A stretch of 50,945 bases of DNA from Eubacterium sp. An11 (GTDB lineage Bacteria > Bacillota > Clostridia > Lachnospirales > Lachnospiraceae), in assembly GCF_002161065.1 (NCBI RefSeq), contig NZ_NFLV01000023.1:1-50945 (forward strand), in the 5' to 3' direction. The position numbers and the translations under genes are program-made. Positions within the stretch are counted from its first letter, which is position 1; each line of letters begins with the position of its first letter. Below are positions 1-7,702 of this stretch, piece by piece. A model generated the notes under the pieces. That model saw only the letters and a list, made by a program, of their open reading frames with translations. It had not been told where the DNA came from and searched no databases.

Positions 1-440
1 TTTCTCCAGGTCTTAGACAGTCCTCCCTCACAGCTCGCGGTCGGAAACTGTATGCACTCCGAATGGCATCTGTATATTGGAAAAATCTTTGTTCCACCTT
101 TGCAAAAATCCTGTGCTACGCTGGCAAAACAGCAGTCTATGGCTACAGACAAATCAACTGATACCCAAATTTATGGTTGTGTCTGTCTGGTATAAACCTG
201 CAGAGCAGGCCACACAGGTAGCTCTTCTGTCGGTTTGAATCAGGTACTTTTGCTATAATCCGGGTGATGCAGGAGACAGGAATTTGCGGCACGGTAGAAT
301 CGTGATAGAAAAACGGATCAGGGAAGATCGACGACGACTGTGAGCGCAGGCGTCGATGGTAATTACCAAAAAGGAATCCGGTTACCAGCCTGCCGAAGTG
401 GAGGAGGAGACTTCCCTGACTGTGTTTTTCTATGATACAT
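1..440. repeat. Left-edge partial copy of a structured repeat; no gene
   Basis: Bases 1-119 are identical to 25193-25311, and similarity continues, more diverged, to about 248. A second shared module, GACGACGACTGTGAGCGCAG, lies near 331-350 here and near 25571 in the other copy. Bases 304-325 and 411-432 form an imperfect inverted repeat (arms built on TAGAAAAAC and CAGGGAAG) enclosing a smaller ATCGACG/CGTCGAT hairpin. I see no coding potential. The short reading frames in this stretch have no ribosome site and no recognisable product. The hairpin may end transcripts coming from the minus-strand gene at 514-3099. The element is cut off by the window edge. Confidence 0.7.
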
Positions 441-513
441 ATAAGACCGCAAATTCCGTCTGTTCTTCTTCGCCGGGATCATTTCAAAACCTATAGGTTC
501 AAAGCGACAAATC

Positions 514-3099
514 CTAATTCTCCTGTATTTTTCCGCACATGGCGTGATTAGATACTGCGTCAAATACAAAAGTAAATCCCCTGCTTTCTCTTACGGAGAT
601 CATTCCGGCAAGCTCCGGATATTCCGGGCAGATCTTCAGGAATATGTCCGGCTGGTCCAGGAGAAGTTCCGGGCGGAAGGACAGGGTTTTCTGATTATTC
701 CAGATGGCGCAGTAGATCATTTCCGCTTCCACCAGATCCTGGAACATATGGCTGCCATAACTGAGTTCCGGCATATAACCCACCCGATTGTCAGCCACTT
801 CGCAGATAATGGAAAAGTTTGAGATATCTCCAAAAGCTACTGGTACGCCCAGCTCAGGTGAGGAGGTGCCGATGCGCCCCGGTGTCATCAGCATAATGTT
901 ATCTTTAGTCCCTTTACGATCCTGATAATGGCGGTTTATTTTATGAATGGCAGATACCACGTCATACTTTTTGTTGTATGGATAGCTGTAATAGAGAACC
1001 GGATCTACCTGGATTACCACATCCACCGGGCGGCGGTCGGAGGCGCCCATGGAAGCGTCTTTAATGTCAAAGAAAATGTCGTCCCATTCTATTTTAGAAA
1101 AATCAACCTGTTTGCTCTTTTTGCTGGTATAAAGCGGACGGCACTGCAGAAGATTGACGACAAAATCCCCGGTTTCATCCATATTTACCGTATATTCGAT
1201 ATCTACCGGGTTATGGTATACCTTTTCAAGGGTGTGAAGAATGCACTGCATCAGTCCGGTAAACCCGGAGTTGGACAGAAGACCCTGACAGCTGACAAAC
1301 CACACATCCCGGTAAATACCCCGTTGCTGCAGGAGCATTTCCGCATCCCGGTCGTGTTCCAGAAGAAGTTTTTTGTACCAAAGCGGAAGAACAGGAAGAA
1401 GCTGATTTAAAGGAAGCTCACGGGCGCAGTTTTCCGTGCAGTCCAGCACATCGATATTACGCTGGGAATACCGGTGTTTCTGCTCTGTGGTGCTGTAAAT
1501 GGTGGCTGTAGGGCGGTCCAGGTTGGACAGACGTGGATAGTCTTCGGAGGTCCGGTCCACGGCTTTGGTGCCAAGACCCATGACGATGCGCAGCATTCCC
1601 GCAGAGGAATCCATATCCGGCATCCACTTGTAGGTACTGTGGCTGTAGCCGACTCCGGCGGCGCCGGGCATGAAATAATTGCCATATCCGGATCCGGACA
1701 CGCGCTGTACAAGAATTGCCATCTGTTCGTCCCTGGTATCCAGTCCGCGCTGGTAGCGGTATTCCAGAGCAGAATAATTCATGGTGCTGGCATATACCTG
1801 CCGCACAGCCTGTTCAAATTTCTCCAGACGTTCCTGAGGACTCCCCTGATTGACACAGAAGACAGATTCATATTTTCCTGCGAAAGCATTTCCGAAGCCG
1901 TCTTCCAGAAAACTGGAAGAGCGGACGATGATCGGACTCTGCCCGTAGTATTCCAGCATGTTCAGAAATTGTTCCCGGATATTGGCCGGAAACTGTCCGG
2001 TGAGCAGATGGTCCCGAAGTTCTCCGGCGGCGCTGAAATAGCCTTCTTTTGTCCGCTGCCGGATGCGGAGCCGCCAGCAGTCGTTGGACACAATGTAGGT
2101 ATAAAAAACGTCGGAGCCGATATAAAAAGAGTCATGGGGCTCGTTGTGTCCTGTGAACTCCGGGATCTCTGTCTCACAGATTTTCCGGGCGAGAACCATA
2201 CCACAGGCTTTGCCGCCAATGGCACCGCTGCCGATCATCCGGTTGCGGAGCAAAAAATAGTCATCCGGAGTGAAATACTGCCGGACCAGCTTTTTCAGCC
2301 GCTCGTCTTTTGTCATGGTGCTGTCGATGATCTGTTCCTCGGTATCTTCACTGAAGATTCCCCGGGTATATTCCATTTTTGCCAGATTAAAGAAACGGTC
2401 ATAGCTGTCGTAATTCTGGTCCGGATGATTTAAGGAAAGGTTCTGCAGAAGCTGATAATACCGACTCATGCCAACGCCGCCCTCCACCGGGCGGAACTGC
2501 CCGTCTTTTCTTGAAAAGTGGTGGGGCAGAAACATCTGGCCCGAATATCGGTTCCATACCTTGAGAGGATGCAGATAGATATCGTCCCCGCCGGAATAGA
2601 CGTCCAGCAGAAGCTGGGTGGTATCCCGGATCCTTGCCACGGCGTCGAAGGAATGTCGTCCCCGGAGCAGTGGAAAATAAGCCACCGTATCCAGCTCAAA
2701 CAGGTAGGGGCAGGTTACCCGGAAAAAGTTTCCCATCATCAGATCTGTATACCAGACAGACTGCAGTTCTGAGAGACAGTCAAACACATAGAACGCGTCC
2801 TTTCCGTGAAGAGTGATTTCATTGTGAATGGCCACGGTGAAAGCCTCAAAACCTTCATCCGGATTAAATCGTCGGACGGTCACACCGCTTAGATCTTTGA
2901 TGACCGGGTCATGATGCGCAAAGCGTATGTAAATGACATCCCGTTTATCTCTGACTGCCTGACGGACAAAAGGTTCCGCAAAGATACGAAATTCCTCCAC
3001 ATCGTCCACCTGCCAGACCACATTGTCTCCGAGACGGATGGAATCAAGCAATGCGTCGAGACCAGCATATCCGCTTCGTATTCTGTCAAAAGCTGCCAT
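514..3099 (-). CDS. PEP synthase/PPDK N-terminal-domain protein (PEP/pyruvate-binding)
   Basis: 861 residues from an ATG at 3099 that follows an AAAGGAG site; an in-frame ATG 15 codons upstream lacks one. The first ~300 residues are not recognised by me. From about residue 300 the protein carries the ATP-grasp-like fold of the pyruvate phosphate dikinase N-terminal domain: a Gly-rich segment (IGSGAIGGKACGM), then PIIVRSSSFLEDGFGNAFAG, and the closing LLQCRPL. The swivelling phospho-histidine domain and the TIM-barrel domain of full PEP synthase or PPDK are not visible, so it probably does not run the whole reaction. A C-terminal part of roughly 150 residues follows the PPDK_N end. It is transcribed alone, with a terminator of the upstream gene just before it. 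The family assignment is firm; the substrate is unknown. Confidence 0.85.
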   Translation of the reverse strand: MAAFDRIRSGYAGLDALLDSIRLGDNVVWQVDDVEEFRIFAEPFVRQAVRDKRDVIYIRFAHHDPVIKDLSGVTVRRFNPDEGFEAFTVAIHNEITLHGKDAFYVFDCLSELQSVWYTDLMMGNFFRVTCPYLFELDTVAYFPLLRGRHSFDAVARIRDTTQLLLDVYSGGDDIYLHPLKVWNRYSGQMFLPHHFSRKDGQFRPVEGGVGMSRYYQLLQNLSLNHPDQNYDSYDRFFNLAKMEYTRGIFSEDTEEQIIDSTMTKDERLKKLVRQYFTPDDYFLLRNRMIGSGAIGGKACGMVLARKICETEIPEFTGHNEPHDSFYIGSDVFYTYIVSNDCWRLRIRQRTKEGYFSAAGELRDHLLTGQFPANIREQFLNMLEYYGQSPIIVRSSSFLEDGFGNAFAGKYESVFCVNQGSPQERLEKFEQAVRQVYASTMNYSALEYRYQRGLDTRDEQMAILVQRVSGSGYGNYFMPGAAGVGYSHSTYKWMPDMDSSAGMLRIVMGLGTKAVDRTSEDYPRLSNLDRPTATIYSTTEQKHRYSQRNIDVLDCTENCARELPLNQLLPVLPLWYKKLLLEHDRDAEMLLQQRGIYRDVWFVSCQGLLSNSGFTGLMQCILHTLEKVYHNPVDIEYTVNMDETGDFVVNLLQCRPLYTSKKSKQVDFSKIEWDDIFFDIKDASMGASDRRPVDVVIQVDPVLYYSYPYNKKYDVVSAIHKINRHYQDRKGTKDNIMLMTPGRIGTSSPELGVPVAFGDISNFSIICEVADNRVGYMPELSYGSHMFQDLVEAEMIYCAIWNNQKTLSFRPELLLDQPDIFLKICPEYPELAGMISVRESRGFTFVFDAVSNHAMCGKIQEN

Positions 3100-3165
3100 A
3101 AATATTTTCCGCTCCTTTCTCCGGGCCGGTGCCGGCAAAGGCATCCGGCTGTTTTATTTTATGCG

Positions 3166-3208
3166 ATAAAAAACAGGACAAAGAAGTCACAAAACTTCTT
3201 TGTCCTGT
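3166..3208 (-). terminator. Intrinsic terminator of the Fe-ADH gene
   Basis: A perfect 15-bp stem (3173-3187 with 3194-3208), six-base loop, followed on the minus strand by six U and then AUC. It sits 80 bp after the stop of the alcohol dehydrogenase and just upstream of the next minus-strand gene. Confidence 0.9.
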
Positions 3209-3285
3209 TGCTGAAACTGTATTTATCATAGCATATCCGGCAGGGAGGCGCAAGCCTTCGCCGGATATGACGGCTGAAAAGCAGA

Positions 3286-4467
3286 CTAGAAATCTACCTC
3301 GGTTCCGTAATAGGTGCAGGTAAACAGACGTTCCATTTCAGCCGGAGTGATCTCACGAGGATTGGAACCAGTACATGCATCGCCAACGGCCAGCTCAGAG
3401 ATATTGGCGACCTTGCTCTTGAATTCTTCTTCATTGATGCCGAATTCTTTCAGAGTCTTTGGAATGCCGAGGATGACATTAAAGTCATCAATCTTTTTGC
3501 ACAGGCTGTTGATCAACGCCTTCTGGCTGGTGCCGTCCAGTCCCATGCGGCGGGCAATCTCAGCGTAGCGTGCAGCAGCTACCGGATCCTTTGCGTTATA
3601 TTTGATAACATATGGCAGATAGATAGCGTTGGCGCATCCGTGCGGAATATGTCCGGTGGAGAAAGCAGCGCCGGTCTTGTGTGCCATGGAGTGGACGATG
3701 CCCAGCAGCGCGTTGGAGAAAGCCATGCCGGCCAGACACTGTGCGTAGTGCATCTGTTCTCTGGCGTCCATGTTACCATGGTAAGAAGCCGGCAGATAAT
3801 CAAGAACCATCTCGATGGCCTGCAGTGCCAGAGGATCAGTGAACGGTCCGTTCAGAGTGGATACATAAGCCTCGATGGCGTGGGTCAGAGCGTCCATGCC
3901 GGTGTAAGCCACCTGTTTTGCCGGAAGTCCGGAAACCAGATCAGGATCTACGATGGCAACGTCCGGTGTGATATTGAAGTCAGCCAGCGGATATTTTACG
4001 CCGGTCTCATAGTTGGTGATAACGGAAAATGCGGTAACTTCTGTAGCGGTACCGGATGTACTCGGAATAGCGGCAAATTTAGCTTTTTGTCTCAGTTCCG
4101 GGAAATTAAACGGAATACAGAGATCTTCGAAAGTAGTATCCGGATACTCATAGAATGCCCACATAGCTTTTGCAGCGTCGATTGGTGAACCGCCGCCCAT
4201 GGAAACGATCCAGTCAGGCTCAAACTTGCGCATAGCCTCAGCACCGCGCATAACAGTCTCCACGGATGGATCCGGCTCAACGCCCTCAAATACTTCCACT
4301 TCCATACCTGCCTCTTTCAGATAGCCGACGGCTTTATCAAGGAAGCCCTGACGTTTCATGGAACCGCCGCCCACTACAAGGATGGCTTTTTTTCCTTTCA
4401 GGTTCTTTAATTCTTCCAGACTGCCCGGTCCGTGGTAAATATCTCTAGGTAAAGTAAAACGACTCAT
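3286..4467 (-). CDS. Iron-containing alcohol dehydrogenase
   Basis: 393 residues, the usual size for group III (Fe-dependent) alcohol dehydrogenases, which reduce aldehydes to alcohols with NAD(P)H in fermentation. The start at 4467 follows GGAGGAG; the longer frame adds 17 residues without a ribosome site. The nucleotide-binding signature GGGSPIDAAK lies at 91-100. D192, H196, H259 and H276 sit where the family places its metal ligands (DALTHAIEAY, VHSMAH, PHG). Single-gene transcript: a promoter is visible at 4517-4544 and a terminator at 3166-3208. The acceptor (butanal, acetaldehyde or another aldehyde) cannot be told from sequence. Confidence 0.93.
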   Translation of the reverse strand: MSRFTLPRDIYHGPGSLEELKNLKGKKAILVVGGGSMKRQGFLDKAVGYLKEAGMEVEVFEGVEPDPSVETVMRGAEAMRKFEPDWIVSMGGGSPIDAAKAMWAFYEYPDTTFEDLCIPFNFPELRQKAKFAAIPSTSGTATEVTAFSVITNYETGVKYPLADFNITPDVAIVDPDLVSGLPAKQVAYTGMDALTHAIEAYVSTLNGPFTDPLALQAIEMVLDYLPASYHGNMDAREQMHYAQCLAGMAFSNALLGIVHSMAHKTGAAFSTGHIPHGCANAIYLPYVIKYNAKDPVAAARYAEIARRMGLDGTSQKALINSLCKKIDDFNVILGIPKTLKEFGINEEEFKSKVANISELAVGDACTGSNPREITPAEMERLFTCTYYGTEVDF

Positions 4468-4516
4468 AACGCTCCTCCTCACATAAAAAAGAAAATGTGT
4501 TTTTTTTAACAATCTC

Positions 4517-4544
4517 ATTGTAACATAGAATTGTAAAAATACAA
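4517..4544 (-). promoter_or_regulatory. SigA-type promoter of the Fe-ADH gene
   Basis: On the minus strand TTGTAT (4539-4544), 16-bp spacer, TACAAT (4517-4522). The surrounding 4520-4730 is very AT-rich and holds no gene. Confidence 0.6.
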
Positions 4545-4734
4545 GTAAAATTAAGAAAAATTTTTATATTATTTTTGATAATGTGAAAAAATCCTAAAAA
4601 TGACAGGAGAAAATTTGTGAGATAGGAAAAAAATGTGAAGAAACAGGAAAGAAAAGAAGAAATATATATAAAATCCTGACGTTGAAATTGTTTTAAAAAT
4701 AACGAAAAATGCAGGAGTGAAAAGAGAAAATTGC

Positions 4735-4788
4735 AAAAAATTGGCCGCGAAGGGCAGCGCCTGCTGGAGGCGTCTGCCCTTCGCGGCC
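4735..4788 (-). terminator. Intrinsic terminator of the secreted C39-like gene
   Basis: A perfect 15-bp GC-rich stem (4743-4757 with 4774-4788) whose loop contains a second small hairpin (CGCC/GGCG), followed on the minus strand by AAUUUUUUG. It begins 15 bp after the stop codon at 4803. Confidence 0.92.
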
Positions 4789-4802
4789 GAAATATACGGA
4801 AA

Positions 4803-6308
4803 TTACCTGCCTGCCGCTTTGTCAGTCATTTCATTTTTTACAATGGATGCCACTGCCTGATGCACGGTCTGAGGTGCTTCCCTGGCAATTCGGAGATCAG
4901 ACAGAGGGATGGCCTTTTCACCGTCCGCCGTGGTCAGTGCTTCCCCGTTTTCGCCGGTGATGTAGGCTTTTCTGTTTTCAAATTTGACGATCAGCCCGTA
5001 AGTGCCGTTGTAAGAGACCTTATCTCCCAGATGGAAAGTGATAGACTTCTCGTCTTCACCATCTTTGACGTAGATGACGTAATCGTTCTGCGGAGATGTG
5101 TAGGTGACAGTTTCTTTGGCTTTTTTCTTCTTCTGTTTCGGTTTCGAAATCACCCAGAACGGTCCGCCGGCGCTGGCGCTCTTGGACTGAGCGATGATAT
5201 CGGAAAGCGCGTATTTATAGGCGGAACGTGTCCGGCTTCCCACATCGGCTACAGTGACATTGTCATCATCGTCGATGCCGATCAGCACCATGAAATGCCC
5301 TTTTCTTGTGAAATATCCTGGCCCCATGAGAGCAACCACCGGTTTTCCTTTTTTGAGAGCCTTTTTGATGGAAGCATAGTCGGTGCCGACGCCTTCACAA
5401 TTTAATCTGTAGGCCTCAGATATGGCGGGGATCAGTGCGTGGGCGGAACCGGCAGAAGAATAGTAGCCGTGCTCATATGCCCAGACCGTAGTATCCACCG
5501 GGGTCACCCACTGATCAGTGAGAGAGGAGATGACCACCGCCATGGAAGTCGGACCACAGCCGGCGGACGCGATCTGATATCCATTCTGGTTCCAGATACT
5601 GTCAGTCTGATTGAAATAAACGAAGTCCCCCATGTATTCCGCGTCATCTCTGGTGACAATCTGGGCGCTTCCGTAAATTTTTGGAATGATCGCGGAAGGA
5701 TCTTCATCTTTTTCCGCGGATTCCTCTTCGTCAATGACTGTGCCGTCCAGTTTCTTCAGCTCTTTTTCGTCTTCTGTGTTCTTTGCTTCATCTTTGGAAG
5801 ACTTTTTGGCATTCTTTTTGTCAGAAGAACTGTCTTTGTCAGAATCTTCAGAAGAAGTTTCTTCTTTTTTGGAAGTGGAGGCAGCCTTTTTGCTGCTGGT
5901 GGAAGTTTCGGAACTTTCACTGGAAGAAGTGTTCTTCGTCTCCTCTGTGTCTTCCTTTTTGTCGGTTTTTTCTGTGCTGCCTCCGGTGCCTGCTTCCGTG
6001 CTGGAAGAGGTTTCGGATTCAGAAGACGAACTTTCCGTGGTACCCTCTGTGGAGGATGAGGTGCTGGTTTCTTCGCCGCTGTCAGTATCATCGGAGCTTT
6101 CCGAAGAATCTCCTTTGGAATCAGGGGAATCCGGAGCAGACTCATCGTCCGGAGAACTTTCCTTTGACGGATTTTTTGTCTCTGATTTTGTGGTGGAATA
6201 TGTATCCGTTTCCTGAGCCGGAGTCTTTGCCGCATAGGTAAGAGCCGGCTGTGTCCCAAGCATGATGGCACAAAGCCCCCACACTGTAAAATGTTTTAAA
6301 AAGTGCAA
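4803..6308 (-). CDS. Secreted C39-like (papain-fold) cysteine peptidase with long Ser/Glu-rich stalk
   Basis: 501 residues if started at the TTG at 6308, which is 7 bases after GAAGGA and gives a normal signal peptide (HFLKHFTVWGLCAIMLG...). The frame stays open to a TTG at 6368, but the ribosome site there is badly spaced. Mature residues ~30-205 are low complexity, rich in Ser, Glu, Thr, Lys and Asp, a likely wall-spanning spacer. A peptidase_C39_2-type domain follows (~residues 235-390): AGCGPTSMAVV with the nucleophile Cys, GHFMVLIGID with the His, and VADVGS with the Asp. About 100 further residues follow, with a short Lys-rich stretch and an SH3-like beta region. I infer an extracellular peptidase or cell-wall-associated hydrolase; the substrate is unknown. 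It is a single gene with its own promoter and terminator. Confidence 0.8.
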   Translation of the reverse strand: MHFLKHFTVWGLCAIMLGTQPALTYAAKTPAQETDTYSTTKSETKNPSKESSPDDESAPDSPDSKGDSSESSDDTDSGEETSTSSSTEGTTESSSSESETSSSTEAGTGGSTEKTDKKEDTEETKNTSSSESSETSTSSKKAASTSKKEETSSEDSDKDSSSDKKNAKKSSKDEAKNTEDEKELKKLDGTVIDEEESAEKDEDPSAIIPKIYGSAQIVTRDDAEYMGDFVYFNQTDSIWNQNGYQIASAGCGPTSMAVVISSLTDQWVTPVDTTVWAYEHGYYSSAGSAHALIPAISEAYRLNCEGVGTDYASIKKALKKGKPVVALMGPGYFTRKGHFMVLIGIDDDDNVTVADVGSRTRSAYKYALSDIIAQSKSASAGGPFWVISKPKQKKKKAKETVTYTSPQNDYVIYVKDGEDEKSITFHLGDKVSYNGTYGLIVKFENRKAYITGENGEALTTADGEKAIPLSDLRIAREAPQTVHQAVASIVKNEMTDKAAGR

Positions 6309-6388
6309 GTGTGATTCCTTCTTTCCTATATATAGATGTAATGGTTTATAAATATCTCTCTGTTTCAAACTCCCTGGAAGGAGCTTAT

Positions 6389-6417
6389 ATTATACCATAA
6401 AAATAAAAGATTGTGAG
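6389..6417 (-). promoter_or_regulatory. SigA-type promoter of the secreted C39-like gene
   Basis: Minus strand: CTCACA (6412-6417), 17-bp spacer, TATAAT (6389-6394). Transcription would begin near 6382, leaving a 74-base leader to the TTG at 6308. The rest of the gap to 6716 is AT-rich. It holds one imperfect GCCGG/CCGGC hairpin near 6650-6676 and no convincing gene; I could not find a clear promoter for the dehydrogenase. Confidence 0.6.
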
Positions 6418-6715
6418 CGGTTTACGGTGAATTAATTGTGAAATTTTACGAAATAATGAATAAAAACATGGAAAAACTAGTATTTTTTCAGGAAAACATA
6501 GGAAATGTGTCCGAAAAGACATATTTAAAACCATTACACTTGAAAAATGTGACTAGGAGAGAACTTTTGCCGGATGACCGGTGCGGAAGTTTTAGGTGGA
6601 GAAAAGGAACGGGAAGTGATAAGATAGAAACAGAATAAAAATAAGCAGGCCGGAAATAAAAAAATTAAGAATCCGGCACAGAAATAAAAATATGTAATAA
6701 AAAAGGAGAATTGAT

Positions 6716-7690
6716 ATGAAAATTGTCATTTTGGACGGATACGCGGAGAATCCCGGGGATTTATCCTGGGAAGGTTTTGAAAAACTGGGAGAACTGACAG
6801 TATATGACCGGACGCCCCGGGAGGATGTGGAAGAGATACTCCGGCGGATCGGAGATGCGGAGATCATCTGTACCAACAAGACGCTGATCGGCAGAGAAGT
6901 CATTGAGAGAGCGCCGAAGCTTCGATATATCGGTGTGCTGGCGACGGGATACAATGTGGTGGATGTGGACGCAGCCGCAAAGCGGGGGATACCAGTGACC
7001 AATATTCCATCTTACGGTACCGCCGCTGTGGCTCAGCATGTGATGGCGCTGCTTTTGGAGATATGCAACCGGACCGGACACCACAGCCAGGCAGTTCATG
7101 AGGGAAGGTGGCAGCGGTCGGAAGATTTCTGTTTCTGGGATTATCCTCTGATGGAACTGGCCGGAAAAACCATGGGGATCATCGGATACGGACATATCGG
7201 AAAGGCTGCGGCCCGGCTTGCCGGGGCCTTTGGGATGAAAGTGATCGCCTGTCGCAGGCCGGGACACAGTGTTTTAGAAAATGTACAGGACGACGGGGTA
7301 TCCATGGTTACCATAGAGGAGCTGTTTGAGCGTGCGGACGTTATCTCGGTCCACTGTCCGCTGTTTCCGGAGACAGAAGGGTTGATCTGCCGGGAGAATA
7401 TTTCCAAAATGAAGGACGGAGTCATTATCATCAACACTGCGAGAGGGCCGATCGTGCAGGAGAAGGATCTGGCGGAAGCGCTGAACAGTGGAAAGGTGTA
7501 CGCCGCCGGCGTGGATGTGGTTTCCACGGAACCAATCCGCGACGACAATCCTCTGCTGACAGCCAGAAACTGTTTTATCACGCCGCACATCGCCTGGGCT
7601 TCCAGGGAGAGCCGGCAGAGACTGATGGATACAGCGGTGGACAATCTCCGGGCATTTCTTGCCGGAGAGCCGGTCAATGTGGTGAATTAG
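6716..7690 (+). CDS. D-2-hydroxyacid dehydrogenase (glycerate/hydroxypyruvate reductase-like)
   Basis: 324 residues, typical of the NAD-dependent D-isomer 2-hydroxyacid dehydrogenases, start 8 bases after AAAGGAG. The dinucleotide-binding motif GYGHIGKAAA lies near residue 157, followed by the catalytic set: Arg in NTARGPIV, Glu in VSTEP, and His in ITPHIAWAS. The overall pattern is closest to glycerate dehydrogenase (HprA), which interconverts hydroxypyruvate and D-glycerate. Other 2-keto acids are possible. It is 12 bp from the FUSC-family gene downstream and probably shares its transcript. Confidence 0.9.
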   Translation: MKIVILDGYAENPGDLSWEGFEKLGELTVYDRTPREDVEEILRRIGDAEIICTNKTLIGREVIERAPKLRYIGVLATGYNVVDVDAAAKRGIPVTNIPSYGTAAVAQHVMALLLEICNRTGHHSQAVHEGRWQRSEDFCFWDYPLMELAGKTMGIIGYGHIGKAAARLAGAFGMKVIACRRPGHSVLENVQDDGVSMVTIEELFERADVISVHCPLFPETEGLICRENISKMKDGVIIINTARGPIVQEKDLAEALNSGKVYAAGVDVVSTEPIRDDNPLLTARNCFITPHIAWASRESRQRLMDTAVDNLRAFLAGEPVNVVN

Positions 7691-7702
7691 AAAGGACGGG
7701 TT

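Noticed and set aside
1474-2433. 319-codon plus-strand frame opposite the PPDK_N gene
   Set aside because: No ribosome site, no family resemblance, and entirely antisense to a well-supported gene; a codon-bias shadow.
5439-6216. Phe/Ser-rich plus-strand frames opposite the stalk of the C39-like protein
   Set aside because: They arise from the complement of GAA/TCT-rich codons; no ribosome site or function.
6438-6638. 66-codon frame upstream of the dehydrogenase
   Set aside because: No ribosome site, AT-rich leader composition and no recognisable sequence.
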